In this document: in pieces, positions 27,685-36,008 of the stretch
Position numbering within the stretch: the first letter of the stretch is position 1
How the letters are laid out: each line of letters begins with the position of its first letter
Source: an uncultured bacterium
GTDB taxonomy: Bacteria > Myxococcota_A > UBA796 > CAJQPC01
NCBI GenBank assembly: GCA_905480105.1
Contig: CAJQPC010000105.1
Coordinates: forward strand, 1 to 42,086
Length of the DNA: 42,086 nt
Direction: 5' to 3'
Program-made: the position numbers and the translations under genes
Notes under the pieces: generated by a model
Database searches by the model: none
What the model saw: only the letters and a program-made list of their open reading frames with translations
What the model was told of the DNA's origin: nothing

Positions 27685-28602
27685 ATGCTTTCATTATTTT
27701 TCTTGATGAGCGTTGGCTGTAGCTACGATGAGCAGCTTCCCCAGGCCAACATTAGCGGAACGCTGGTAATCCCCAGGGAGGCCGCTACCCGCACTGTGCT
27801 GGATCCCATCACGGGCGAGGCCAGCGAGGTCACAGACTCGCGCTTTATTGGTCCCGTCTACCTGGGTGCTTTCCCGAGCATCACGGAGCTGGACTACGGC
27901 TACGCCCACCCGGAGATGGGCCCAGTCATTCAGGCGGATATCGAGGGCAACACCTACCCCTACGGGGGTGGCTCGGTGGGTCGCTTTGACTTTGCGTGCT
28001 TTGAGTACTTGGCCTGCAGGACTCCGACCGGTCGTTTTAGCGACTACGAGGACCTGCTCGGCTTCTTTAACAATGTCGTGGGTGACCCCGTCCAAGACGC
28101 CTTCGGAAACCAAGTTGTCTCCGCTGGATACTTCCAGGCCGTCTGCTACGACCTCTTCGAGATCACAGCGGACTACGAGATGGAGTGGATCTCCGATGTC
28201 TCTGACTACGAGGGTCAGAAGCTCGACCGCTTGGACTTTGTCGAGAATGCGGATGGCGACTTTGAGGCGCCTTTCGACCTTTGGCGAGTCAACTACGCGC
28301 CCGGCATGAAGCTCTGGGGATGGATGGATGCACCAACCGACCTCGACTTTGGTGTGGCCAACCAGCGCTACAAGTTCGCTACCTGCAATGAGCAGAATGG
28401 TCAGCAGAACAACGAGTACAACAACGACTTTGTCTACGGAGTCACGCAGATCGATCTGCTGAACTTCCCGGGTCGTTACATTGGTGGCGGCGACTGGGTC
28501 GTGGGTCTGGATGATGTGGTCAGCGTGGACGCTGACACAGCCGAAGACTACCGAGCCAACCCGCAAGAGATCACTGTCCGAATCGCTTCGAAGGTGGAGT
28601 AG
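27685..28602 (+). CDS. Lipoprotein accompanying the TonB-dependent receptor (1)
   Basis: A 305-residue predicted lipoprotein of unrecognised family, starting 9 nt after the receptor stop. The signal MLSLFFLMSVGC places the lipidated Cys at residue 12 with no charged n-region. The mature part is rich in acidic and aromatic residues (many D/E-Y pairs, for example SDYEDLLGFFNN and DYEMEWISDVSDYEG) and has few cysteines. Its position between receptor and second lipoprotein is the arrangement of SusD-like or other surface ligand-capture partners. However, I see none of SusD's helical TPR character, so homology is not claimed. Confidence 0.75.
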   Translation: MLSLFFLMSVGCSYDEQLPQANISGTLVIPREAATRTVLDPITGEASEVTDSRFIGPVYLGAFPSITELDYGYAHPEMGPVIQADIEGNTYPYGGGSVGRFDFACFEYLACRTPTGRFSDYEDLLGFFNNVVGDPVQDAFGNQVVSAGYFQAVCYDLFEITADYEMEWISDVSDYEGQKLDRLDFVENADGDFEAPFDLWRVNYAPGMKLWGWMDAPTDLDFGVANQRYKFATCNEQNGQQNNEYNNDFVYGVTQIDLLNFPGRYIGGGDWVVGLDDVVSVDADTAEDYRANPQEITVRIASKVE

Positions 28603-28605
28603 AAC

Positions 28606-29565
28606 ATGCTGTTCCTGCTATCAATTTTTGGTTGTGACCGTTCCGGTGAAGAGTACGTACCCAAGTCGGTAGACGGCTACGAAGGCGTTGCTGTACTGGG
28701 TGAAGTCACGGCGATTGCCCGTGATGATCTCGCCTTGTACGATGACCGTCGTGACCTGATTTCGTACAGCACACTGACCCTGCCTCGTGAGCAGCTCTTT
28801 GGAGGGGCCACGGCCACCTTTGTTGCGGACGGTGGAACCTACTGTGTGCTGGTCGATCCCGAGGCTGTGACTTGGAATCAGTCGGTGGACTTTGAGACGC
28901 CTTCTGAGATCTACATCAAGAAGGACAACACCAGCGACGACGGGGACCTGGACCTTTCTGTCGGCTTGAGTGCCAATTACACGGGAACTCCCGGGTACCA
29001 GATGGGCAACTTCGAGCAGGCCTACGAGGACTCTCTGGGTGCCCAGGTGACCGTGAACACCAACGAGTGCGCGCTGGTGGGCTCGCGTGGTCAAACTGGT
29101 GCTCACTCCGGTCGTGCAACGCCTGAGTTCTGCGAGATCGACACCACCCTGCATCCGGGTCGCGAGTACACGATCGCTATGGATACCTGGTCGCTGCCTT
29201 TGGACGACGACCTGCTCTCCTTTGGGCTAGCGGTCATCGAGGGAAGCTGCGATGGCGTTCAAGACGCTGCGCGGGTGACGGATTGGGAGTGTGTGATTCC
29301 AGGCGAGTCCTGCCCACCCGACGACGCCGACTGCAACGCCAGAGAGGGGAGCTTTGCGGCGATGGAGTACGCGTATTGCAACCTTGTGCAGAACGTCTTT
29401 TGTGATTGCGCTCTGAACCCCAGCGAGGACAACCCCTCGTGCAACACCTGCACAACGGGAAGCATCGGCTTTGCACTCGTTGGCGACGAGCTGACCGTTA
29501 GCCCGCTGTGTGCGAGCGAGGGATTCGTGGCTGACTTGAACGCGAACCTCTGCGCTGCAGACTGA
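28606..29565 (+). CDS. Lipoprotein accompanying the TonB-dependent receptor (2), Cys-rich C-terminus
   Basis: A 319-residue predicted lipoprotein of unrecognised family, 3 nt after the preceding gene. The signal MLFLLSIFGC gives lipidated Cys 10. The C-terminal part is Cys-rich: CVIPGESCPPDDADC, then CNLVQNVFCDCALNPSED and CNTCTTG. It is probably disulfide-bonded outside the inner membrane. The N-terminal half (GVAVLGEVTAIARDDLALYDDRRD, ATFVADGGTYCVLVDPEA) looks beta-rich. Last gene of the receptor operon, followed after 49 bp by a strong terminator. Confidence 0.75.
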   Translation: MLFLLSIFGCDRSGEEYVPKSVDGYEGVAVLGEVTAIARDDLALYDDRRDLISYSTLTLPREQLFGGATATFVADGGTYCVLVDPEAVTWNQSVDFETPSEIYIKKDNTSDDGDLDLSVGLSANYTGTPGYQMGNFEQAYEDSLGAQVTVNTNECALVGSRGQTGAHSGRATPEFCEIDTTLHPGREYTIAMDTWSLPLDDDLLSFGLAVIEGSCDGVQDAARVTDWECVIPGESCPPDDADCNAREGSFAAMEYAYCNLVQNVFCDCALNPSEDNPSCNTCTTGSIGFALVGDELTVSPLCASEGFVADLNANLCAAD

Positions 29566-29614
29566 GGCGTCTGTCGGGAGCCTCCATGGGGGCTGACTGA
29601 AAGACGCATTGCTG

Positions 29615-29662
29615 AAAACAAGAAAACCGGCCATCTATTCGGATGGCCGGTTTTCTTGTTTT
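29615..29662. terminator. Strong bidirectional intrinsic terminator
   Basis: A perfect 21-bp inverted repeat: the left arm is 29615-29635 and the right arm 29642-29662, with loop TATTCG. The stem top is GC-rich (ACCGGCCATC), and its outer ends are A-rich on the left and T-rich on the right, so both strands would give a hairpin ending in a U-tract. It sits between the plus-strand operon ending at 29565 and the minus-strand gene ending at 29703 and can serve both. Confidence 0.92.
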
Positions 29663-29702
29663 CGTTCGTTCAGGGTCGTCTCAGCGCCGTCTCAGGGCTG
29701 AC

Positions 29703-31205
29703 TCAGCGCAGTTTTGTACTCAGGGTTGGCCCCTTCGAGCTCACCACGGAGCGCAGCCAGAGGGTGTCGGCATCTCCCACGAGAGTGGAGTTGGCTTGGG
29801 GCTTGGCCTGGAGCTCCGCTTGTGCAGGCTGCAACACCGAGAGCTGCCCATCGGGTCGCGTGACCAGCACTGCGTAGTCGTCGTAACCCAGGGGCAAGAC
29901 ATCGCTTATGCGGCCCTCGCCAAGGGTGAGCGCTGCGATGCTTCCCAGGGGGGAGCCGTCTAACGCGAACCATTGACCGCTCACCTGGCCCTCTGGCTCT
30001 TCCAGAAGCACGAACAGAGCCAAGCCACCCGGTCGTCCCTCGCTGGGCTCTAAGACCGTGTAGCGAGCCGCCAGGGCTTGCTTTCCATCCTCTGCCTGGA
30101 GCAGACGCTTGCCGGCGCCAGGGAGCTGGGTCGAGGACACGATTGTGTACTGGTCCAGGTGGCCTTGGTTGGGAAAGACCAAACGTAGGTTGCCGCCGGA
30201 GTCAATGCCGGTCTCGATCCACGTGGGCTGGCTGTCGTACTTGGCTAAACTGCGGTAGGAGCGCTGGCCACGATCACGAAGGGACAGCACGATGAGTTCG
30301 CCGCCAGAGCCCTTGGGTGCTGGGATCCAGATGGGCAGGTGCAAGTCACCCTGCTTGTCCGTAGCGCCGCGTCCCAGCAACTCTACCTTTGGGTAGGGAA
30401 GCTGGACCAGTCGGCTGGAGGTTGGCTGACCGGCACCTTGGAGGCGGGAGACCTGTACGCTGCGGTCATCGCGTTGCCAGTACACGTAGCGGTCCCAGCG
30501 AGCAGAAGGAAGGGCCAAGCTTAGGATAGGGTCGGCGTCTGTCTCCGAGTGCATCACGAAGTATTGGCCCAGAACCCGGCGTGGCTCCGCAGCGTCGGTC
30601 TGCTCCAGGTACACGTCAAAGCCCTGGGCGCTCTTCTGGGTCCATGCCACTTGGTGGCCGGTGCGCTCCAAGCCCAGGGGTTCGTAATGCACAACTCCGG
30701 CGCTGGGCTTGACCGGCTCGATGTTGAAGCTATGGCTGGAGAGCTTCACCGTGCCAGCGGGGTCTTCTACCCGTAGATTCAGGGTGTAGCTGCCGGTCTT
30801 GAGGGTGGCCGACTGCGGCATCTCCATCAGCACCTGCTTGCGGGACCGGCTGGGAAGGGTCCAGGTCTTGCCAGGATCAGCTGCCGGCGTGGTGTTGTGG
30901 TAGGTCGCCTTCTTGCCTTTGGCGTCGAGGACCTCGAAGTAGACCAACCAGGGGCGTAGGGACAGGTCGGGGAAACTCAAGGGCTGCTCGCTGGTGTTTT
31001 CTACCGTCAGCCGCACCAAGATGGGCTGTCCTGCCAAGTACGCGGGGCGCAGGTCTGCACTGAGGGTGGGCTGGGCGGGTGCCGCTGGTGTCTCCGCTTT
31101 AGCCCCGTCCTCTGGGGCCGCATCGGCCTTGGGCGAGAGATCCTGGGCAAAGGCCAGGCTGGGGAGCGTGCAGCTGGTCGAGAGCAACGCGAGGATCAGG
31201 GTCAT
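29703..31205 (-). CDS. Secreted protein with BsuPI-like Ig domain, unknown function
   Basis: A 500-residue exported protein. ATG 31205 gives a signal peptide (MTLILALLSTSCTLPSLAFAQ), probably cut after AFA. The inner Cys 12 could instead act as a lipobox. An Ala/Pro/Glu-rich linker follows. At about residues 50-150 there is an Ig-like region (PILVRLTVENTSEQPLSFPDL, SYTLNLRVEDPAGTVKL) reminiscent of BsuPI-type or other extracellular Ig domains. The remaining 350 residues are beta-rich with repeating segments (YVYWQRDDRSVQV, LHLPIWIPAPKGSGG), possibly a propeller. No catalytic motif is seen. It lies 44 bp downstream of the nucleotidyltransferase gene. Confidence 0.62.
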   Translation of the reverse strand: MTLILALLSTSCTLPSLAFAQDLSPKADAAPEDGAKAETPAAPAQPTLSADLRPAYLAGQPILVRLTVENTSEQPLSFPDLSLRPWLVYFEVLDAKGKKATYHNTTPAADPGKTWTLPSRSRKQVLMEMPQSATLKTGSYTLNLRVEDPAGTVKLSSHSFNIEPVKPSAGVVHYEPLGLERTGHQVAWTQKSAQGFDVYLEQTDAAEPRRVLGQYFVMHSETDADPILSLALPSARWDRYVYWQRDDRSVQVSRLQGAGQPTSSRLVQLPYPKVELLGRGATDKQGDLHLPIWIPAPKGSGGELIVLSLRDRGQRSYRSLAKYDSQPTWIETGIDSGGNLRLVFPNQGHLDQYTIVSSTQLPGAGKRLLQAEDGKQALAARYTVLEPSEGRPGGLALFVLLEEPEGQVSGQWFALDGSPLGSIAALTLGEGRISDVLPLGYDDYAVLVTRPDGQLSVLQPAQAELQAKPQANSTLVGDADTLWLRSVVSSKGPTLSTKLR

Positions 31206-31249
31206 AAGCTGCGTGTCGTCCGTGCTTGTGGAGTGGGAAGCATAGTCCG

Positions 31250-32422
31250 CTATGGGTGGGTCTGGAGCCAGATGGAGGCAAAGGCTTGGGCTTGCTTGTG
31301 CGTAGACACCTGTCCCGCCCACTGAGATTCCCGCAGAGCCTTTAGGATCTGACCCATGCCTGGGCCAGATGGTACCCCCAATGCGCCCAAGTCTGCGCCC
31401 CCCAGCAGGGTGGGTAGCGGCCCCTCCGCGACCCCCAAGCGTTGCGCCCGAAGGAGCCCGGGAGCTGGATCTTCTGCACGAAGAGCGTGGTGCAGTACGA
31501 GCGGTAGCAGCACGGGCAGGGTGTCAGCCAAGCAGCGCAGTTCGCTGTCCGAGAGGGGCCCCACAGCAGTTCGCAAGGCCGGAAGCCATCGATTGAGTGG
31601 GATCCCATTGATCTTGTGGAGGCCCCAGGCTGCCAGGGACTCAGCGGGACGGGGAAGGTCCAAGAGCCAAGTGCCCCAGAGAAGGCTCTCTCGGTGTGCA
31701 GCCTGGGCGAGGAGTTTTAGGTGGGGCTGCACCAGGGCCACGCGCGCCGCAGCAGCTTGTCCATCGACTGCGGGAAAGATCTGCGTGCCCAGTTTGGTGC
31801 TGTGAAGCAGAGAGAGCCCCTTGGCCGGGTCCACTGATCCCAGGACTTTGCGGAGCTCTCCCAGCACCCGCTCTGGTGCCACCTCCGCCAGCGAGGTCAC
31901 TCGGATCTGCGCTGAGATTTCCGGATCCAGGGACATGCCCTTGGTGCAAGCAAAGCGCAGTGCGCGCAGTGCGCGCAGTGGATCCTGGGGCAGGCTCTGC
32001 TCGGAGACCGCTCGTAGAATGCCCTGCCCTAGATCCTGTAGGCCGCCTGTGAGATCGAGCGTCTCGGAGTTCAGGGGGTCGTAATACAGTGCGTTGCAGC
32101 GAAGATCTCGGCGCAGAACAGCGCGCTCCAACGGGAGGTAGGGGTCGGGCGCCTGGCCATCGAATGGCAGAGCGATGTCCAGCTCCATGCCTGCGATGCG
32201 CAGCTTGAGCACCCCGAAGCTCTTGCCTACCGCGTGGGCCTTGCCATGCCTGCGGAGAATCTCCAGGAGCCGCTCTTGCTCCAAACCAAAGACCTCTAAG
32301 TCTATGTCCTTGCTGGGCAGACCCAGGTGCAGGTCGCGTACCCAGCCTCCCACGATATAGGCATGGCCCCCGGCATTTGCTAGGTCCTGGCACAAGGGCA
32401 GAATGGCAGGGGGCAGCTTCAT
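31250..32422 (-). CDS. cca: CCA tRNA nucleotidyltransferase / poly(A) polymerase family protein
   Basis: A 390-residue class II nucleotidyltransferase. The start is ATG 32422 with a GGGGGA-like RBS. The longer open frame upstream lacks similarity. The head domain has YIVGGWVRDLHLGLPSKDIDLEVFG (G25-G26, catalytic D39 and D41). The second block LDLTGGLQDLGQGILRAV follows, then DPLRALRALRFAC, which selects and binds the incoming nucleotide. No HD phosphohydrolase domain is obvious in the C-terminal half. It adds CCA to tRNA 3' ends, or A tails if it is a poly(A) polymerase. The sequence alone does not separate these. It is divergent from the PEGA protein. A short 9-nt repeat around 31955-31980 encodes LRA repeats. 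Confidence 0.85.
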   Translation of the reverse strand: MKLPPAILPLCQDLANAGGHAYIVGGWVRDLHLGLPSKDIDLEVFGLEQERLLEILRRHGKAHAVGKSFGVLKLRIAGMELDIALPFDGQAPDPYLPLERAVLRRDLRCNALYYDPLNSETLDLTGGLQDLGQGILRAVSEQSLPQDPLRALRALRFACTKGMSLDPEISAQIRVTSLAEVAPERVLGELRKVLGSVDPAKGLSLLHSTKLGTQIFPAVDGQAAAARVALVQPHLKLLAQAAHRESLLWGTWLLDLPRPAESLAAWGLHKINGIPLNRWLPALRTAVGPLSDSELRCLADTLPVLLPLVLHHALRAEDPAPGLLRAQRLGVAEGPLPTLLGGADLGALGVPSGPGMGQILKALRESQWAGQVSTHKQAQAFASIWLQTHP

Positions 32423-32455
32423 CGTCCCCCAGTCTATCCACCCCGAGAGACAAGA

Positions 32456-33217
32456 CTGCTTCTTCTGTTCGCCAGCCTTAGTTTTGCCGCGCCCCAGGTC
32501 AAGGTGCGTGCTGCCCTGGTGGTGCACGCCCAGGAGGACCTGTCCTTGGCTGTGGTGGCCCGAACAGAGAAGGACCTGCGGGGACTCTTGGAGAGTTCGG
32601 GTGGGTATTTGTTCGTGGACGAGATCGCTCTGCAAGCCCGCACGGGGTCAGATAGCGCAGAGCTGCTGACCCGCTGTGGAGACGACGAGACTTGCTGGGC
32701 GCAACTCACCCATGAGTTGGCGGTGGACCAGCTCTTGGTGCTGGAGCTGAGCGGAGACTCAATGAACCTCTGGGCGGAGCTCTCGGTGCGTGACGCGGCC
32801 TGGCCAACTGCACCCCGTCGCTATCTCTGTGCCCTGCCCCGTGGTGGTGGGGCGCCAGTAGAGGTCCTGGAGGACGCCTTCTTTGCCCACGGCGCGCTGC
32901 GGGTTCAAGCTCCCGTTGGCGTCCGGATGAGCCTTGATGGGGAGTCTTTGGGCGAGGTCGGTGGTCTGCTGGAGCTTCCCTTGGTGGAGGGCGGCAAGCA
33001 CACCCTGGGGATGGAGGACCACACCGGGCGCAGCCATCTCTTGGTGGTGCAGGTGGTGCCTGGTCGGGAGACCGTGGTGGACTTTGTGCCGCCACCCCCT
33101 CCTGTGGTTCGACGAACTTGGGGCCGCTGGGCCACTACGGGGCTGGTGGTGGCCAGTGTTGCGGTGCTCGTGGCGGGGCATCGGGGGCCCGCACATGCGG
33201 TCCAGATGGAAGAGTAG
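32456..33217 (+). CDS. PEGA-like domain exported protein, non-AUG start likely
   Basis: The open frame runs from 32384 to 33217 and has no ATG at its head. The first GTG is at 32504 (237 residues). However, the codons just upstream (32456-32503) encode LLLLFASLSFAAPQVK, a convincing signal-peptide core, so translation probably starts at CTG 32456 with GAGAG about 7 nt upstream. An alternative is a base error that hides an ATG. The N-terminal half is beta/alpha (ALVVHAQEDLSLAVV). Residues near 150-215 match a PEGA-type Ig domain (RVQAPVGVRMSLDGESLG, KHTLGMEDHTG, VVPGRETVVDF). A C-terminal transmembrane helix (TTGLVVASVAVLVAG) follows. It ends 4 bp before the convergent PP2C-fusion stop. Confidence 0.6.
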   Translation: MLLLFASLSFAAPQVKVRAALVVHAQEDLSLAVVARTEKDLRGLLESSGGYLFVDEIALQARTGSDSAELLTRCGDDETCWAQLTHELAVDQLLVLELSGDSMNLWAELSVRDAAWPTAPRRYLCALPRGGGAPVEVLEDAFFAHGALRVQAPVGVRMSLDGESLGEVGGLLELPLVEGGKHTLGMEDHTGRSHLLVVQVVPGRETVVDFVPPPPPVVRRTWGRWATTGLVVASVAVLVAGHRGPAHAVQMEE

Positions 33218-33221
33218 CCGC

Positions 33222-34730
33222 TCAGGGAACGCCGACGATCAGCAGCGTGACGTTGTCCTTGCCACCGCCGTGGTGGGCGGCTCGTACCAGCTCTCTGCCA
33301 CAGATCCGAGGGTCCTGGTGCTGTTCCATGAGCTCACGGATGCGCTCATCCTCGACCTCGCCCCAGAGACCGTCGGTGTTCATCATCACCCTGTCGCCGC
33401 TCTGCAGGTCGATGCGGAAGATGTCGATCTCCACGTCTCGTTCGGTACCGACGGTGCGCAGCAGGATGTTGGAGTGAGGATGCACCCGCGCCTCCTCTGA
33501 AGTGATGCGCCCCTGCTCGACCATTTTTCCGACCAGGCTGTGGTCCTTGGAGATCTGGTGCAGCTGGCCCTGTCGGTACAGGTACCCACGGGAGTCCCCG
33601 ACGTTGGCCATAAAGCCCAGATTGCCCTTGACCAAGAGCGCGACCAGGGTGGTGCCCATGTCGTTTCCGCGCGCCTCGGCAGTGCCCTTGACGGTGTTGT
33701 TGGCCATCTGGAAGGACTCGTCCAGCAGGCTCTCGAGTTCTTCCGCGCCCATGTCTGGCTTTTCGGCCATGCGCTCGCGGGCCACGCGACAGATGGTTGC
33801 GGTTGCCAGCTCCGAGGCCACCTCGCCGCTGTCGTGGCCACCCATGCCGTCGGCAATGACGTACAGGAAGCTGTCGTCTGAGAGCTGTACCCAGCCCCAG
33901 TTGTCCTCGTTCAAGGAGCGCGCCAGTCCTACGTCGGTCATGGCCGCGATGCCAGCCGGTGCGTCCAGCTCTTCCACACCATCAAACTGCTTCTCGATCG
34001 CCCTACCGAACTCCAAGGGGCTCCCAAAGGCGCCTTCTTCGGTCATGGCAAAGAAGTCCCGTAGGTTGTTGGCGTTGACCGGCGTGAACATGCGCAGCAT
34101 GCGACCCAAGGCGCGCAGCTCGTGTCCGCGTTCCGCCTCGGGGACCGGTCCCTCGTTTACGCGTGCAATGTCTGGGTCAAAGAGCAGGAGTCGGTTCTCG
34201 CTGCGGCGCAAGAGCACGTTGGCGCGCGAAAGCTTGGTCAGAGTGATGCCCTTGTACTGAAGGCTGGCCAGCATGCCGGCGAAGCGCTGGCCAAGGTGGA
34301 CTACGCCGCGGGCGGACAGCGGGGCTGCCTCGTCCAGCATCAGGGATTCGCCGCGATAGCGCACCACAGAACAGAGAACGCCCGCGTGGATAAAGCAGGC
34401 GTCGGGCGAGAGCAGACCGGGGTGCTTCACGCCCTTGTTGAAGAAGTCCATGTAGGGCTGGAAGCTGTCTTTGTGCCAGCGAACGCTCATCAGGAACTGA
34501 GTGCGGGCCTGGAAGGGGCTCCCGCAGCTCTCGCAAGCGTCTGCTGCGCGCGGGGTGGACGGGTGGCCACACTCCCAGCAGGGGCGCCGGGGTTTCTCGG
34601 CCCGATCGTCTGTGACCAGGTAGAACATCCGCCCTTCGGCCAAGCGCACCAGCGCTTCGACGCGGAAGTGTTCGCCTATTGGCGTTCCACTTTGGAAGGG
34701 GGCGGGCCTGGAGCGGCCGGGTGATGCCAT
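33222..34730 (-). CDS. Zinc-ribbon/pseudokinase-like domain fused to PP2C-type protein phosphatase
   Basis: A 502-residue protein. Residues 51-69 contain a Cys4 zinc-ribbon-like insert (CWEC and CESC). Residues about 15-230 have a kinase-like layout, but the catalytic loop is degenerate: LTKLSRANVLLRR replaces the HRDxKxxN region and LLFDPDIARV replaces DFG, so it is probably a pseudokinase. Residues about 255-502 are a PP2C/PPM phosphatase with all key acids: ADGMGGHDSGEVAS (D294), NVGDSRGYLY (D379), NTDGLWG (D453) and GGGKDN (D492). It dephosphorylates Ser/Thr phosphoproteins. The pseudokinase and zinc insert may sense or recruit partners. ATG 34730 is a plausible start. It is divergent from tgt with 105 bp between. 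Confidence 0.85.
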   Translation of the reverse strand: MASPGRSRPAPFQSGTPIGEHFRVEALVRLAEGRMFYLVTDDRAEKPRRPCWECGHPSTPRAADACESCGSPFQARTQFLMSVRWHKDSFQPYMDFFNKGVKHPGLLSPDACFIHAGVLCSVVRYRGESLMLDEAAPLSARGVVHLGQRFAGMLASLQYKGITLTKLSRANVLLRRSENRLLLFDPDIARVNEGPVPEAERGHELRALGRMLRMFTPVNANNLRDFFAMTEEGAFGSPLEFGRAIEKQFDGVEELDAPAGIAAMTDVGLARSLNEDNWGWVQLSDDSFLYVIADGMGGHDSGEVASELATATICRVARERMAEKPDMGAEELESLLDESFQMANNTVKGTAEARGNDMGTTLVALLVKGNLGFMANVGDSRGYLYRQGQLHQISKDHSLVGKMVEQGRITSEEARVHPHSNILLRTVGTERDVEIDIFRIDLQSGDRVMMNTDGLWGEVEDERIRELMEQHQDPRICGRELVRAAHHGGGKDNVTLLIVGVP

Positions 34731-34835
34731 GGGAGGAGGTCCCTCGGGTTCTGTTCTGCGCGAGGGGCAGTATACCTAGGTTCCAGATGCACGCCGGTGC
34801 AGGCCCAGGAGGGGTGCCTGGGTTAGGCGCACCCT

Positions 34836-35990
34836 ATGACTTGCCCAGTAGATTTTGAGATCCATGCACAGGCCGGCCAAGCCCGCGCTGCAACCTTGAC
34901 TCTCGCCCGGGGGAAGATTCAGACGCCGGTGTTTATGCCGGTGGGCACGCAGGGAGCGATCCGCACTCTGTCACCGGTCCATCTGGCTCAGACCAACTCT
35001 CAGATCATTCTGGCGAACACCTACCACCTGCATCAGCGGCCAGGCGAGGACCTGGTGGCCCGTCACGGCGGCCTGCACGAAATGATGGGCGTAGACCTGC
35101 CGATTCTGACGGATTCCGGCGGCTTTCAGGTCTTCTCTCTGGATAAGAAAAAGGTGGAAGAGGACGGGGTGACCTTTACGTACGAGGTCGATGGGCAGCG
35201 TACCTTTCTGTCTCCAGAGACCAGTATGGACATCCAGCAAAAGCTGGGTGCAGACATCGCGATGGTCTTTGACGAGTGTTTGGCTTTTGGGACCGAGCGC
35301 ACGTACGCGGAGCGATCGGTGGCGCGCACCACACGCTGGGAGAAGCGCTCAAAAGACGCCCATACTCGCTCCGATCAGAGTCTTTTTGGCATCGTTCAAG
35401 GTGGGTTTTGGCCGGACTTACGCAAGCGATCGGCCGAGGAGATCCAGGAGATTGGGTTTGACGGCTACGCGATCGGTGGCTTGAGCGTGGGCGAGGGGCA
35501 TAGGAAGATGGTGGAGGTCTTGGACTACACCACCGAGCACATGCCCAAAGACAAGCCCCGCTACCTGATGGGCGTGGGGCGGCCCATTGACTTGGTGGAG
35601 GGCGTGGCCCGCGGCATCGACATGTTCGACTGCGTGATCCAGACCCGACACGCCCGCAGCGGCATGTTCTACACAGACCGCGGCCGCTTGCGGGTCACCG
35701 ACTCTCGCTACAAGCGGGACATGTACCCGCCGGACAGCAACTGTGGCTGCTACACCTGCACCACCTTCTCTCGGGGCTATCTGCACCACCTCTTCAAGGT
35801 GGGCGAGGTCTTAGGCGCTACGCTGACCACCCTGCACAACCTGTACTGGTTTGCCGGGTTCATGGCCCGCATGCGCCAGTCCATCATCGACGGTGAGTTC
35901 GAGACCTTCCGCGCATGGGTGCACGAGGTCTACCCAGAGAGACCTCCTGGCAAGCCGCCTGAGAGGCGAAACAAAAAGGGCAAGCGATAG
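34836..35990 (+). CDS. tgt: Queuine/preQ1 tRNA-guanine transglycosylase
   Basis: A 384-residue tRNA-guanine transglycosylase, which swaps guanine-34 of GUN-anticodon tRNAs for preQ1 (bacterial pathway to queuosine). Family motifs are PVFMPVGTQGAIRTL, LTDSGGFQVFSL (D93, base-recognition/general acid region), DECLAFGTERTYAERSVART, LMGVGRPIDLVEGVARGIDMFDCV with the nucleophile Asp in MFDCVIQTRHARSG, and the zinc site CGCYTCTTFSRGYLHHLF (three Cys and a His). Length matches bacterial Tgt (about 375). Start ATG 34836 lacks a strong RBS (AGGAGGGG lies about 25 nt upstream). The C-terminal tail is basic (RRNKKGKR). It converges on the pseudokinase-like gene. Confidence 0.95.
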   Translation: MTCPVDFEIHAQAGQARAATLTLARGKIQTPVFMPVGTQGAIRTLSPVHLAQTNSQIILANTYHLHQRPGEDLVARHGGLHEMMGVDLPILTDSGGFQVFSLDKKKVEEDGVTFTYEVDGQRTFLSPETSMDIQQKLGADIAMVFDECLAFGTERTYAERSVARTTRWEKRSKDAHTRSDQSLFGIVQGGFWPDLRKRSAEEIQEIGFDGYAIGGLSVGEGHRKMVEVLDYTTEHMPKDKPRYLMGVGRPIDLVEGVARGIDMFDCVIQTRHARSGMFYTDRGRLRVTDSRYKRDMYPPDSNCGCYTCTTFSRGYLHHLFKVGEVLGATLTTLHNLYWFAGFMARMRQSIIDGEFETFRAWVHEVYPERPPGKPPERRNKKGKR

Positions 35991-36008
35991 CACTGGGCCC
36001 AGAAGGTC

